A stretch of 5,269 nucleotides of DNA from Phycisphaerales bacterium UBA2396. GTDB taxonomy: Bacteria; Planctomycetota; Phycisphaerae; Phycisphaerales; UBA1924. Numbering within the stretch: position 1 is the stretch's first letter; each line of letters begins with the position of its first letter. The notes beneath the pieces are model-generated. The model was not told where the DNA came from. It ran no database searches and worked only from the letters and a program-made list of their open reading frames with translations. Positions 1 to 5,269 of the stretch are shown piece after piece. The DNA is taken from NCBI GenBank assembly GCA_002343325.1, contig DDSG01000133.1, positions 394 through 5,662 of the forward strand, read 5' to 3'. Made by a program: the position numbers and the translations under genes.

Positions 1-1214
1 TCGATGCAGACACGCTCGCGACGGCCGAGAGGTTGGTGCGAGACGTCGCGCATGGGGGCGAGCCCGCATTGAGGCAGCTCGCCGAGCGGTTCGACGATCT
101 CGCGCCCAACGCTCCCCTGACAATCGGCCGCGATTCACTCCGGTCAGCCGCGGACGCTCTCGCACCGAACGACCGCCGCATTCTGGAGGATGCTGCCGCA
201 CGCATCCGCCGATTCGCGGATGCCCAGCGGGCGGCGTGGTACGACTTTGAGATCGACGCCGGGATTCCCGGGGCTTCCATCGTGATGGGGCAGCGTGTGC
301 TTCCCGTGGGCGTTGTCGGCTGCTATGCCCCGGGCGGAAGGCACCCACTGCCCTCCTCCGTGCTGATGACCGCGGTGACCGCCCGGGCCGCCGGCGTGAC
401 GAGCGTGGTGGTTGCTTCGCCGCGTCCGACAACCGCCACGCTCGCCGCGGCCTTCATCGCCGGCGCCGACGCCGTGCTCCCGGTGGGCGGTGCTCACGCG
501 ATCGCCGCGATGGCGTACGGCGTGGTCGCCCCCCGCTGCGACGCGATCATCGGCCCGGGCAACAGGTGGGTCACCGCCGCCAAGCACTGCGTGAGTGCGT
601 CGGTCGCGATCGACATGCTTGCGGGTCCCAGCGAGGTCGTGATTCTTGCCGACGAGCATGCGAGCCCCCGGCTCATCGCCGCGGACCTGCTTGCCCAGGC
701 GGAGCACGACGAGGACGCGCTGGCGATCCTCGTGACGACATCGCAAGGGCTGATCGACCAGACCAACAACGAACTCGAACGTCAACTCGCCGACCTGCCC
801 ACAGGCCGGACCGCACGGGCCGCCCTCTCGCGGTCGTTCGCCGTGCTCGCCGCTTCCGAGGCCGATTCGATCGACGTCTGCAACCGCCTGTCGCCGGAGC
901 ACCTCGAACTGCACGCTGAGCCGCGGTCCCTCGACCGGCTGCGGGAGGCCTTGACGAGCTACGGCTCGATCTTCATCGGGCCGGGCGCCGCCGAGGTGCT
1001 CGGGGACTATGGCATCGGCCCCAACCACACCCTGCCCACCGGGGGCACGGCTCGATTCGCCGCGGGACTTTCCGTGTACAACCTGCTGCGTGCTCGCACC
1101 TTCATCCGGAATGCATCGCCCGGCATTCCCAGGCCGATCCGCGAGGATCTTGCGAGATTTGCGCGTCTGGAAGGCCTCGAAGCGCACGCACGGGCCGTGG
1201 AAGCCCGCGAGTAG
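1..1214 (+). CDS. hisD: Histidinol dehydrogenase, 5' end outside the window
   Basis: This gene encodes the cytoplasmic zinc enzyme (EC 1.1.1.23) that catalyses the last two steps of histidine synthesis, oxidising L-histidinol to L-histidine with two NAD+. The visible frame gives 403 residues, against 434 in E. coli HisD. The frame is open to the left edge and already reads as HisD there (DADTLATAERLVRDV), so roughly 28 N-terminal residues are missing. The TTG at 33 is an internal leucine, not a start. Diagnostic stretches include CYAPGGRHPLPSSVLM, VGGAHAIAAMAYG, IGPGNRWVTAAK and IDMLAGPSEV. Zinc and catalytic residues matching the E. coli enzyme are all present: Gln (696-698) and His (705-707) in LAQAEHDED, Glu-His (897-902) in SPEHLE, Asp (1005-1007) in GDYGIGPNHTLPT and His (1185-1187) in LEAHARAV. 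The enzyme therefore looks intact apart from the cut end. No other his gene follows; the next gene is convergent. Confidence 0.97.
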   Translation, partial: DADTLATAERLVRDVAHGGEPALRQLAERFDDLAPNAPLTIGRDSLRSAADALAPNDRRILEDAAARIRRFADAQRAAWYDFEIDAGIPGASIVMGQRVLPVGVVGCYAPGGRHPLPSSVLMTAVTARAAGVTSVVVASPRPTTATLAAAFIAGADAVLPVGGAHAIAAMAYGVVAPRCDAIIGPGNRWVTAAKHCVSASVAIDMLAGPSEVVILADEHASPRLIAADLLAQAEHDEDALAILVTTSQGLIDQTNNELERQLADLPTGRTARAALSRSFAVLAASEADSIDVCNRLSPEHLELHAEPRSLDRLREALTSYGSIFIGPGAAEVLGDYGIGPNHTLPTGGTARFAAGLSVYNLLRARTFIRNASPGIPRPIREDLARFARLEGLEAHARAVEARE

Positions 1215-1248
1215 CGAGGACCCTCGATCTCGCCGACCGCGCCCGAGT

Positions 1249-1662
1249 TCAGGCTCGTGTCTCGGCGGGCACGCCGCGCTCAGGCCGGAATCGCCAGATT
1301 CCGACCCATCCCGCGGCCCACAGCACGACCATTAGCACGCCCACCGGCATCGACAACCGATCGGCCCACCACAGCAGGCACGCGGAGACGGCAATCGACA
1401 GCGTCATCGAGGCCCACGCGATCCGCCGGGCCCGCGCGGACATCGGCGCGTCCGACATCACAAACCCCGCGTAAGGCCTCAGGATCGGGATCGACAAGAA
1501 CCAGTGCGCCAGCCACGGGCACGAACGGAAGCTCAGGTACGTCCCGATGAGCAGGAAGACCGTGGTCGGCATCCCCGGCACCACCGCGCCCACAAGCCCG
1601 AGCCCGAACGAACCCGCCGCCAGCGCCGCGAGCATCCAGCGAACACCGGCAACACCCGCCAC
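1249..1662 (-). CDS. DUF454 (YbaN-type) small inner-membrane protein
   Basis: This is a small membrane protein of the DUF454/YbaN family, whose biochemical role is unknown. The family signature is visible near the N-terminus as VGAVVPGMPTTVFLLIGTYL followed by SFRSCPWLAHWFL, equivalent to the LP-LPTTPF-ARSSP-HxWL pattern of E. coli YbaN (125 aa). With the start used here the protein has 137 residues. Hydrophobic segments lie at about residues 8-29, 33-45, 84-99 and 105-123, and a basic stretch (SARARR) sits between the second and third. The start is uncertain. GTG at 1662 places the Arg-Trp that precedes helix 1 as in relatives. ATG at 1635 (128 aa) would cut into helix 1. GTG at 1788 (179 aa) has a GAGG seven bases upstream and would add a polar 42-residue extension with two cysteines. 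The gene follows the catalase gene on the same strand, so read-through is possible, and it ends 34 bp from the convergent hisD stop. Family assignment is firm; function is not known. Confidence 0.83.
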   Translation of the reverse strand: MAGVAGVRWMLAALAAGSFGLGLVGAVVPGMPTTVFLLIGTYLSFRSCPWLAHWFLSIPILRPYAGFVMSDAPMSARARRIAWASMTLSIAVSACLLWWADRLSMPVGVLMVVLWAAGWVGIWRFRPERGVPAETRA

Positions 1663-1807
1663 GCTATTGCCGCCGCTGCACTGCGCCTCGGCGTCTGGGC
1701 GGACCTCCGCGGCCGGTCCCGACGCGGCTTCGGTCGCCCCCGCTCGGGAGAGGAATGGGCACCGGGATGGATCTCCGCCCTGCTGCACGCGGTAGCCTCG
1801 AAAGGTA

Positions 1808-1829
1808 TCGGCGGACTGTAGCCCGCCAA
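1808..1829 (-). terminator. Possible weak hairpin downstream of the catalase gene
   Basis: Reading the minus strand, about 8 bases after the catalase TAA, GGCGG (1823-1827) pairs with CCGCC (1810-1814) across an 8-base loop. A G-T pair and an A-T pair extend the stem outward to 7 bp. The following bases, TACCTTTCG, contain only a short T run, so this is not a convincing intrinsic terminator. It could attenuate read-through into the DUF454 gene or protect the catalase mRNA 3' end, or it may mean nothing in DNA this GC-rich. Confidence 0.3.
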
Positions 1830-1837
1830 CGCCGGAT

Positions 1838-3346
1838 TTACACCTTTGCACCCGCCGCGGCCATCTGCTGATGGAACGCGGACGTGTCGATCCCGAGCTT
1901 CTTCGCGATCCGCGTGCCGTAGTCAGGGTCAGCCCGGAAGAAGTGGCAGAGCATCCGCTCCTGGATGGCCCGGGAGGTCTGCCCCAGGCCGCCGGCGATC
2001 CGCGAGGCGAGGCGGTCGCGGTGCCCCTCATCGAACATGCGGAAGAGGTTGCCGGCCTGGGTGTAGTCGTCGTGCCCCTGCGTGCTGTCGAAGCGGTCGA
2101 CGATCGTTTGCCCGAGCGTCCACGCCGGATCGGCGAAGGAAGGATCGGGCTTGGGGGCGGAGGCAACCGTGTTGGGCCAGTAGTTCGTCGCCGAACCGTA
2201 CGACCCGTCGGCCATCGCGCCGTCGCGGATGTAGTTCATCACCGGGCACCGCGGACGGTTCACCGGGATCTGATGGTGATTGACGCCGAGCCGATAAAGG
2301 TGCGTGTCGGCGTAGCTCATGAGCCGGGCCTGGAGCATCTTGTCCGGGCTGGGGCCGATGCCGGGCACCAGGGCGCTGGGCTTAAAGGCCGCCTGCTCGA
2401 CTTCCGCGTGGTAGTTCCGCGGGTTGCGGTTGAGCTCCAGCACGCCCACCTCGATCAGCGGGAATTCGGCGTGCGGCCAGACCTTGGTGAGATCGAACGG
2501 GTTCCAGCGGAAGGACTCCGCCTGCTTCTCCGTCATCACCTGGATGCACACCCGCCACCGCGGGAACTCGCCCTTGGCGATCGCGTGGAAGAGGTCTCGC
2601 TGATGGCTTTCGCGGTCCTGTCCGATGACGCCCGCCGCTTCCTCGTCGGTCATGTTCCTGATGCCCTGGAGCGTCTTGAAGTGGAACTTGCACCAGACCC
2701 GCTCCCCGATCGCGTTGATCAGCGAGTAGGTGTGGCTGCCGTAGCCGTTGAGGTGCCGGTAGGTCGCGGGAATCCCGCGGTCGCTCATCAGGATGGTGAT
2801 CTGGTGGAGCGCCTCGGGGCACTGGCTCCAGAAGTCCCACTGCATCGTCATGTCGCGGAGGTTGGTCTCGGGGTTGCGCTTCTGCGTGTGGATGAAGTTC
2901 TGGAACTTGTAGGGATCACGCACGAAGAAGACCGGGGTGTTGTTCCCCACCAGGTCCCAGTTGCCCTCTTCCGTGTAGAACTTGAGCGCAAAGCCTCGCA
3001 CGTCCCGCTCCGCGTCCGCCGCGCCACGTTCGCCCGCGACCGTCGAGAACCGCAGGAAGCACTCGGTCTTCTTCCCGACCTTGGAGAAGATCGCCGCCCG
3101 GGTGTACCGCGTCACGTCCTGCGTGACGGTGAACGTCCCGTACGCCCCCGAGCCCTTCGCGTGCACCACGCGCTCGGGGATGCGTTCGCGGTTGAAGTGC
3201 TGCATCTGTTCGAGCAGCGCCACGTCCTGCATGAGCAGCGGGCCCCGCGGCCCCGCCGTCAGCGCCTGCTGCACCCCGATGGGTGCCCCGTTCGCCGTCG
3301 TCAGAACCGGACACCCCGCCGCCGAACCGTTGTTTGCCGTGGTCAT
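1838..3346 (-). CDS. katA: Monofunctional haem catalase (KatA-like, small subunit)
   Basis: This gene encodes a catalase (EC 1.11.1.6), which converts hydrogen peroxide to water and oxygen, probably as a cytoplasmic haem b tetramer. The 502-residue length fits the small-subunit, clade 3-like catalases. Key residues are visible: distal His62 in RVVHAKGSGAYGTF, distal Asn135 in DLVGNNTPVFFVRDP, and proximal haem ligand Tyr345 in RLMSYADTHLYRLG, followed by HQIPVNRPRCPVMNYIRDG. The core catalase domain spans about residues 15-400 and the catalase-related C-terminal helical domain about 420-488. There is no signal peptide. ATG at 3346 is preferred over the adjacent in-frame TTG at 3349 because a strong Shine-Dalgarno (AAGGGAGG) lies six bases before the ATG. 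The gene is divergent from an OxyR-type regulator, which supports peroxide-inducible control. All catalytic residues are intact. The symbol follows common usage for small-subunit catalases; the orthologue name in this organism is not certain. Confidence 0.97.
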   Translation of the reverse strand: MTTANNGSAAGCPVLTTANGAPIGVQQALTAGPRGPLLMQDVALLEQMQHFNRERIPERVVHAKGSGAYGTFTVTQDVTRYTRAAIFSKVGKKTECFLRFSTVAGERGAADAERDVRGFALKFYTEEGNWDLVGNNTPVFFVRDPYKFQNFIHTQKRNPETNLRDMTMQWDFWSQCPEALHQITILMSDRGIPATYRHLNGYGSHTYSLINAIGERVWCKFHFKTLQGIRNMTDEEAAGVIGQDRESHQRDLFHAIAKGEFPRWRVCIQVMTEKQAESFRWNPFDLTKVWPHAEFPLIEVGVLELNRNPRNYHAEVEQAAFKPSALVPGIGPSPDKMLQARLMSYADTHLYRLGVNHHQIPVNRPRCPVMNYIRDGAMADGSYGSATNYWPNTVASAPKPDPSFADPAWTLGQTIVDRFDSTQGHDDYTQAGNLFRMFDEGHRDRLASRIAGGLGQTSRAIQERMLCHFFRADPDYGTRIAKKLGIDTSAFHQQMAAAGAKV

Positions 3347-3352
3347 CAAAAG

Positions 3353-3360
3353 CCTCCCTT
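3353..3360 (-). promoter_or_regulatory. Shine-Dalgarno of the catalase gene
   Basis: On the minus strand AAGGGAGG lies six bases upstream of the ATG at 3346. It is an almost ideal anti-16S match. It decides the start in favour of this ATG over the in-frame TTG one codon earlier, which would sit too close to the site. The oxyR gene opposite has no comparable site. Confidence 0.8.
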
Positions 3361-3386
3361 GTCGTCAGTCCCAGGCCCCTCGGGCA

Positions 3387-3416
3387 ACCTTAGTTCCCGA
3401 TGTCGGCCGGCACCAA
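3387..3416 (-). promoter_or_regulatory. Candidate sigma-70-like promoter of the catalase gene
   Basis: On the minus strand TTGGTG (3411-3416) and TAAGGT (3387-3392) are separated by 18 bases. This resembles a housekeeping promoter with a moderate -35 and a poor -10. Transcription would start near 3380 and give a leader of about 35 nt carrying the Shine-Dalgarno. The -35 overlaps the left arm of the intergenic inverted repeat, an arrangement expected for a promoter that a LysR-type activator recruits polymerase to. This is pattern matching only. Confidence 0.4.
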
Positions 3417-3442
3417 TCAATCGTGTGGATGAATATGATTGG
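3413..3442. promoter_or_regulatory. Inverted repeat, candidate OxyR operator between katA and oxyR
   Basis: CCAATCA (3413-3419) and TGATTGG (3436-3442) form a perfect 7-bp inverted repeat with a 16-base AT-richer spacer. The site lies in the 98-bp gap between two divergent start codons. LysR-family proteins bind interrupted dyads near their own divergent promoters, and OxyR binds as a tetramer over extended spaced half-sites. The arms do not match the E. coli OxyR consensus (spaced ATAG/CTAT elements), so assignment to this regulator rests on position. The left arm touches the candidate catalase -35. The right arm ends two bases before the oxyR ATG, so binding there could also repress oxyR. 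Confidence 0.5.
3434..3439 (+). promoter_or_regulatory. Candidate -10 element of oxyR
   Basis: TATGAT (3434-3439) differs from the -10 consensus at one base and is among the most AT-rich spots in the intergenic region. No good -35 lies 16-18 bases upstream. If it is used, transcription would start at about 3446, essentially at the ATG at 3445, giving a leaderless mRNA. That fits the lack of a properly spaced Shine-Dalgarno. The right arm of the dyad overlaps it. An undetected promoter further upstream is the alternative. Confidence 0.3.
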
Positions 3443-3444
3443 AA

Positions 3445-4419
3445 ATGCCAATCACGCTGGCCGATCTCGCCCTCCGCGACCTTGCCGCCGCGGTCGCCGT
3501 CTCCGAGGACGTCCACTTCGGCCGCGCCGCCGCCCGGCTCGGCCTCCCGCAGCCCACGCTCTCCCAGCGCGTCCAACGCGTCGAGGAGGCCTTGGGCACA
3601 CCCCTCTACGAGCGCACCGCTCGCCGCGTCCTGCTCACGCCCGACGGCCGACGTTTGCTCCCCATGCTCCGCGACCTGCTGGCCCGGGCCGCCTCCCTCA
3701 CTGACGGCGTCGTCGCCGGCGCCGCAACGGCCGAGCCCATCCGCCTCGGCGTCATCCCGACCCTTGGTCCCGCGATCGTGCCGCATCTCCTGCTCAGTCA
3801 TCCGGACGAGCCCCCGCTGCCCCCGCACACCTTCCGCGAGCACACCACGGCCGAACTGCTCACCCTCCTGCGCAGCGGCGAGCTCGACGCCGCCCTGCTC
3901 TCGCTGCCCGTCGCGTCGGACCAGCTCCTCATGCTTCCCCTCTTTGACGAGCCCTTCCGGCTGGTCGTCCGCAAGGGGCACCCCCTCGCCAGCAGCCCGC
4001 GGCTGGTTCCCGCCCAACTCCTCGCCCACGAGATGGTGCTTCTTGGCGAGGGGCATTGCCTGCGCGATCAGGCCCTTTCCGTCTGCCGATCGAAGGGGCC
4101 AGCCTCCCCGCGCGTGATCGCCGCCGGCCTCGACGTGCTCAAGTACCTCGTCGCCGCGGGCGAGGGATACTCCCTGCTCCCGCTGACCGCCTGCCGACTC
4201 ACGCCCCCGCTCGACGAACTGCTCGAGATCCGCCCATTCGACGAGCGAGAGCCGATGCGCCGCATCGCGATCGGCGTGCGGGCGTCATCGCCCCGCGTGA
4301 CGGAGCTGCGATCGCTCGCGCAGGGCATCGCCCGCCGCCTGCTCGCCGCCTTCGGCCCCCTCGGCCTGCGCCCCGTCCCGCCGTCTCAGAGACGCACCGG
4401 CTCGAAGCCCGAGCGGTAG
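3445..4419 (+). CDS. oxyR: OxyR-type peroxide-sensing LysR regulator
   Basis: This gene encodes a LysR-family transcription factor that closely matches OxyR, the cytoplasmic hydrogen peroxide sensor. Numbering is from ATG 3445 (324 aa; E. coli OxyR has 305). An N-terminal winged helix-turn-helix spans about residues 6-65, with FGRAAARLGLPQPTLSQRV as the recognition region. A linker and the substrate-binding regulatory domain follow (about 93-300). OxyR hallmarks are present: IPTLGP with Thr106, LFDEPF, and GHCLRDQALSVC with Cys205 and Cys214, spaced nine residues apart as E. coli Cys199 and Cys208 are. His204 precedes the peroxidatic cysteine, and Arg279 in GVRASSP corresponds to E. coli Arg266. 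This supports disulfide-based sensing rather than a generic LysR role. An in-frame TTG at 3439 would add only two residues. The C-terminus has a basic, proline-containing tail, and its last 34 bases overlap the convergent oxidoreductase gene. Its divergent neighbour is the catalase gene, the likely target. Confidence 0.93.
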   Translation: MPITLADLALRDLAAAVAVSEDVHFGRAAARLGLPQPTLSQRVQRVEEALGTPLYERTARRVLLTPDGRRLLPMLRDLLARAASLTDGVVAGAATAEPIRLGVIPTLGPAIVPHLLLSHPDEPPLPPHTFREHTTAELLTLLRSGELDAALLSLPVASDQLLMLPLFDEPFRLVVRKGHPLASSPRLVPAQLLAHEMVLLGEGHCLRDQALSVCRSKGPASPRVIAAGLDVLKYLVAAGEGYSLLPLTACRLTPPLDELLEIRPFDEREPMRRIAIGVRASSPRVTELRSLAQGIARRLLAAFGPLGLRPVPPSQRRTGSKPER

Positions 4420-5269
4420 GCCCGCCGCACGATCGTTTTGGTCGCCTCGGCGTGGTTGGTGAACGCGAGCTTCGAGCGGTCCCACTCGAGCGACTGCCCG
4501 CGGTACTTCGCCGCCTTGACCGCCAGCAGCCCGGGCTCGGTGCACTTGAGCCCCACCGCGAACGGGCACCACAGGTGCGGCGTGTCCACGCCCATCGCCT
4601 TGTCCACCCACGCGTGCCAGTGGTTGAAGTCGGCGTACTTGGGCAGGCCCGGCCACTGCATCCCGTCGGTCTTCTGCCCGTCACGCCAGATCTCCATCCC
4701 CCCCTCGGGCGTCAGCACCAGCGTCCCGCCCTCGCAGGCAAAGACCGTCACGATCCCGCTGGGCCAGTCCCCCGGAGCCATCCCCAGCTGCGCCCGGTCG
4801 GGCATCATCCCCGTGTCGTAGAAGTGGAAGTTGCACGTGGGCCCGGCGAACTTCGGGCTGTTCACGTTGTACGTCACCGTCGAGGTCACCCGGTCCGCGT
4901 GGAAGTGCGACATGTCCCGCGTGTTCGTCCGCGAGAGCACCCGCACCGGGCTCGTCAGCTCGGGGAACGCGTAGAACGCCACGTCCGTCAGGTGCACCAC
5001 CCAGTCGGCGATCTGGCCCCCGCCGTACTTGAACCAGCTCCGCCACTGCCGCCGGACCATCTGCGGGCGGCACGGCTCGAACTCCGCGCCGTTGAGCCAC
5101 AGGTCGTAGTTGAACCCCTTCGGCGGGTCGACCGGCTCCCCCAGCTTCCCGTCCGCAAAGTAAAAGCCCCCCGCCAGCGCGCCGTTCCCGTACGAGACGT
5201 GCACGTCGATCACCTTCCCCAGTCCCCCGCTCTTCAAGATGTCCACCGCCGCCCGCCGCCCGGCGTACT
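4386..5269 (-). CDS. Gfo/Idh/MocA family oxidoreductase, 5' end outside the window
   Basis: This is the C-terminal 293 residues of a probable NAD(P)-dependent sugar or polyol dehydrogenase of the Gfo/Idh/MocA family. The frame runs off the right edge with YAGRRAAVDILKSGGLGKVI, a typical stretch after the Rossmann domain, so the GTG at 5246 is an internal valine. The nucleotide-binding domain and the family's EKP motif are not in the window. Visible features are YDLWLNGAEFEPCRP, then WRSWFKYGGGQIADWVVHLTD with the conserved Asp and the candidate catalytic His (codon 4992-4994). A C-terminal HAWVDKAMGV...CPFAVG segment and a tail LEWDRSKLAFTNHAEA follow. This layout is typical of the many Gfo/Idh/MocA proteins of Planctomycetes, several of which carry an export signal at the missing N-terminus. 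That cannot be judged here, nor can the substrate. The last 34 bases overlap the 3' end of oxyR on the other strand; no functional link to peroxide stress is evident. Confidence 0.92.
   Translation of the reverse strand, partial: YAGRRAAVDILKSGGLGKVIDVHVSYGNGALAGGFYFADGKLGEPVDPPKGFNYDLWLNGAEFEPCRPQMVRRQWRSWFKYGGGQIADWVVHLTDVAFYAFPELTSPVRVLSRTNTRDMSHFHADRVTSTVTYNVNSPKFAGPTCNFHFYDTGMMPDRAQLGMAPGDWPSGIVTVFACEGGTLVLTPEGGMEIWRDGQKTDGMQWPGLPKYADFNHWHAWVDKAMGVDTPHLWCPFAVGLKCTEPGLLAVKAAKYRGQSLEWDRSKLAFTNHAEATKTIVRRAYRSGFEPVRL

Noticed and set aside
33..35. TTG at 33 as the hisD start.
   Set aside because: The ten codons before it are in frame and read as HisD N-terminal sequence, so the gene begins before the window.
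144..1187. A 347-codon minus-strand frame antisense to hisD.
   Set aside because: It has no recognisable domain and an R/G/H-rich composition typical of antisense reading, while the plus strand carries an intact HisD with all catalytic residues.
1215..1257. Small hairpins (CGAG-GACC-CTCG at 1215-1226; CGAG-TTCAGG-CTCG at 1244-1257) as a bidirectional terminator between hisD and DUF454.
   Set aside because: The stems are only 4-5 bp with no T tract on either strand, which is expected by chance in this base composition.
1663..2166. Extension of the DUF454 frame upstream to 2166 as one 305-residue protein.
   Set aside because: The upstream part lies inside the catalase gene on the same strand in another frame and reads as P/S/T/R-rich shadow. 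Homology begins only near 1644, so the long version would need a 167-residue overlap with katA.
1871..4117. A 748-codon open frame on the plus strand, antisense to nearly all of the catalase gene and running on into oxyR in another frame.
   Set aside because: The residues opposite katA are low-complexity V/R/L/G/P-rich text with no recognisable motif, and the part over oxyR is a P/S/A/R-rich frame shift of that gene. Long antisense frames are a by-product of strong codon bias in GC-rich genes. Catalase and OxyR are unmistakable on their own strands.
4199..4684. A 161-codon minus-strand frame across the oxyR and oxidoreductase 3' ends.
   Set aside because: It is an R/G/S/A-rich frame shift of the oxidoreductase coding sequence with no motif, overlapped on both strands by well-supported genes.
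5244..5246. GTG at 5246 as the start of the oxidoreductase.
   Set aside because: The upstream in-frame residues YAGRRAA continue the family pattern, and the Rossmann domain must lie beyond the window edge.

Overview
The window is GC-rich, densely coding bacterial DNA. It holds five genes: hisD (+, 5' end outside the window), a DUF454/YbaN-type membrane protein (-), a monofunctional haem catalase (-), an OxyR-type LysR regulator (+), and a Gfo/Idh/MocA oxidoreductase (-, 5' end outside the window). The Gfo/Idh/MocA protein resembles the expanded planctomycete oxidoreductases, with its WxxWFKYGGGQIADW stretch and LEWDRSKLAF-like tail. Together with the base composition this suggests Planctomycetota, perhaps a Phycisphaerae-like lineage. 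That placement is inference; no rRNA or other marker is present.

Layout: positions 1-1214 are the end of histidine biosynthesis gene hisD. It meets the DUF454 gene tail to tail across a 34-bp gap. The catalase gene lies upstream of DUF454 on the same minus strand, with about 175 bp between them that hold a weak hairpin and the uncertain DUF454 start. The catalase and the OxyR-type gene are divergent, with 98 bp between their ATG codons. The OxyR-type gene and the oxidoreductase gene converge, and their 3' ends overlap by 34 bp.

The best-supported functional unit is the divergent catalase/oxyR pair. The regulator keeps both peroxide-sensing cysteines in the E. coli OxyR spacing (GHC-LRDQALSV-C). 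The catalase keeps its catalytic His and Asn and its haem-ligand Tyr. The intergenic region contains a perfect 7-bp inverted repeat, CCAATCA-N16-TGATTGG. One arm overlaps a candidate -35 of the catalase promoter. The other overlaps a candidate -10 just before the oxyR ATG. The simplest model is peroxide-activated catalase expression with autoregulation of oxyR.

The other genes look like ordinary chromosomal neighbours. I see no mobile element, CRISPR array, tRNA, rRNA or broken gene, and nothing that points to a new system. The most useful items for follow-up are the intergenic dyad, the possibly leaderless oxyR, the oxyR/oxidoreductase 3' overlap and the DUF454 start.
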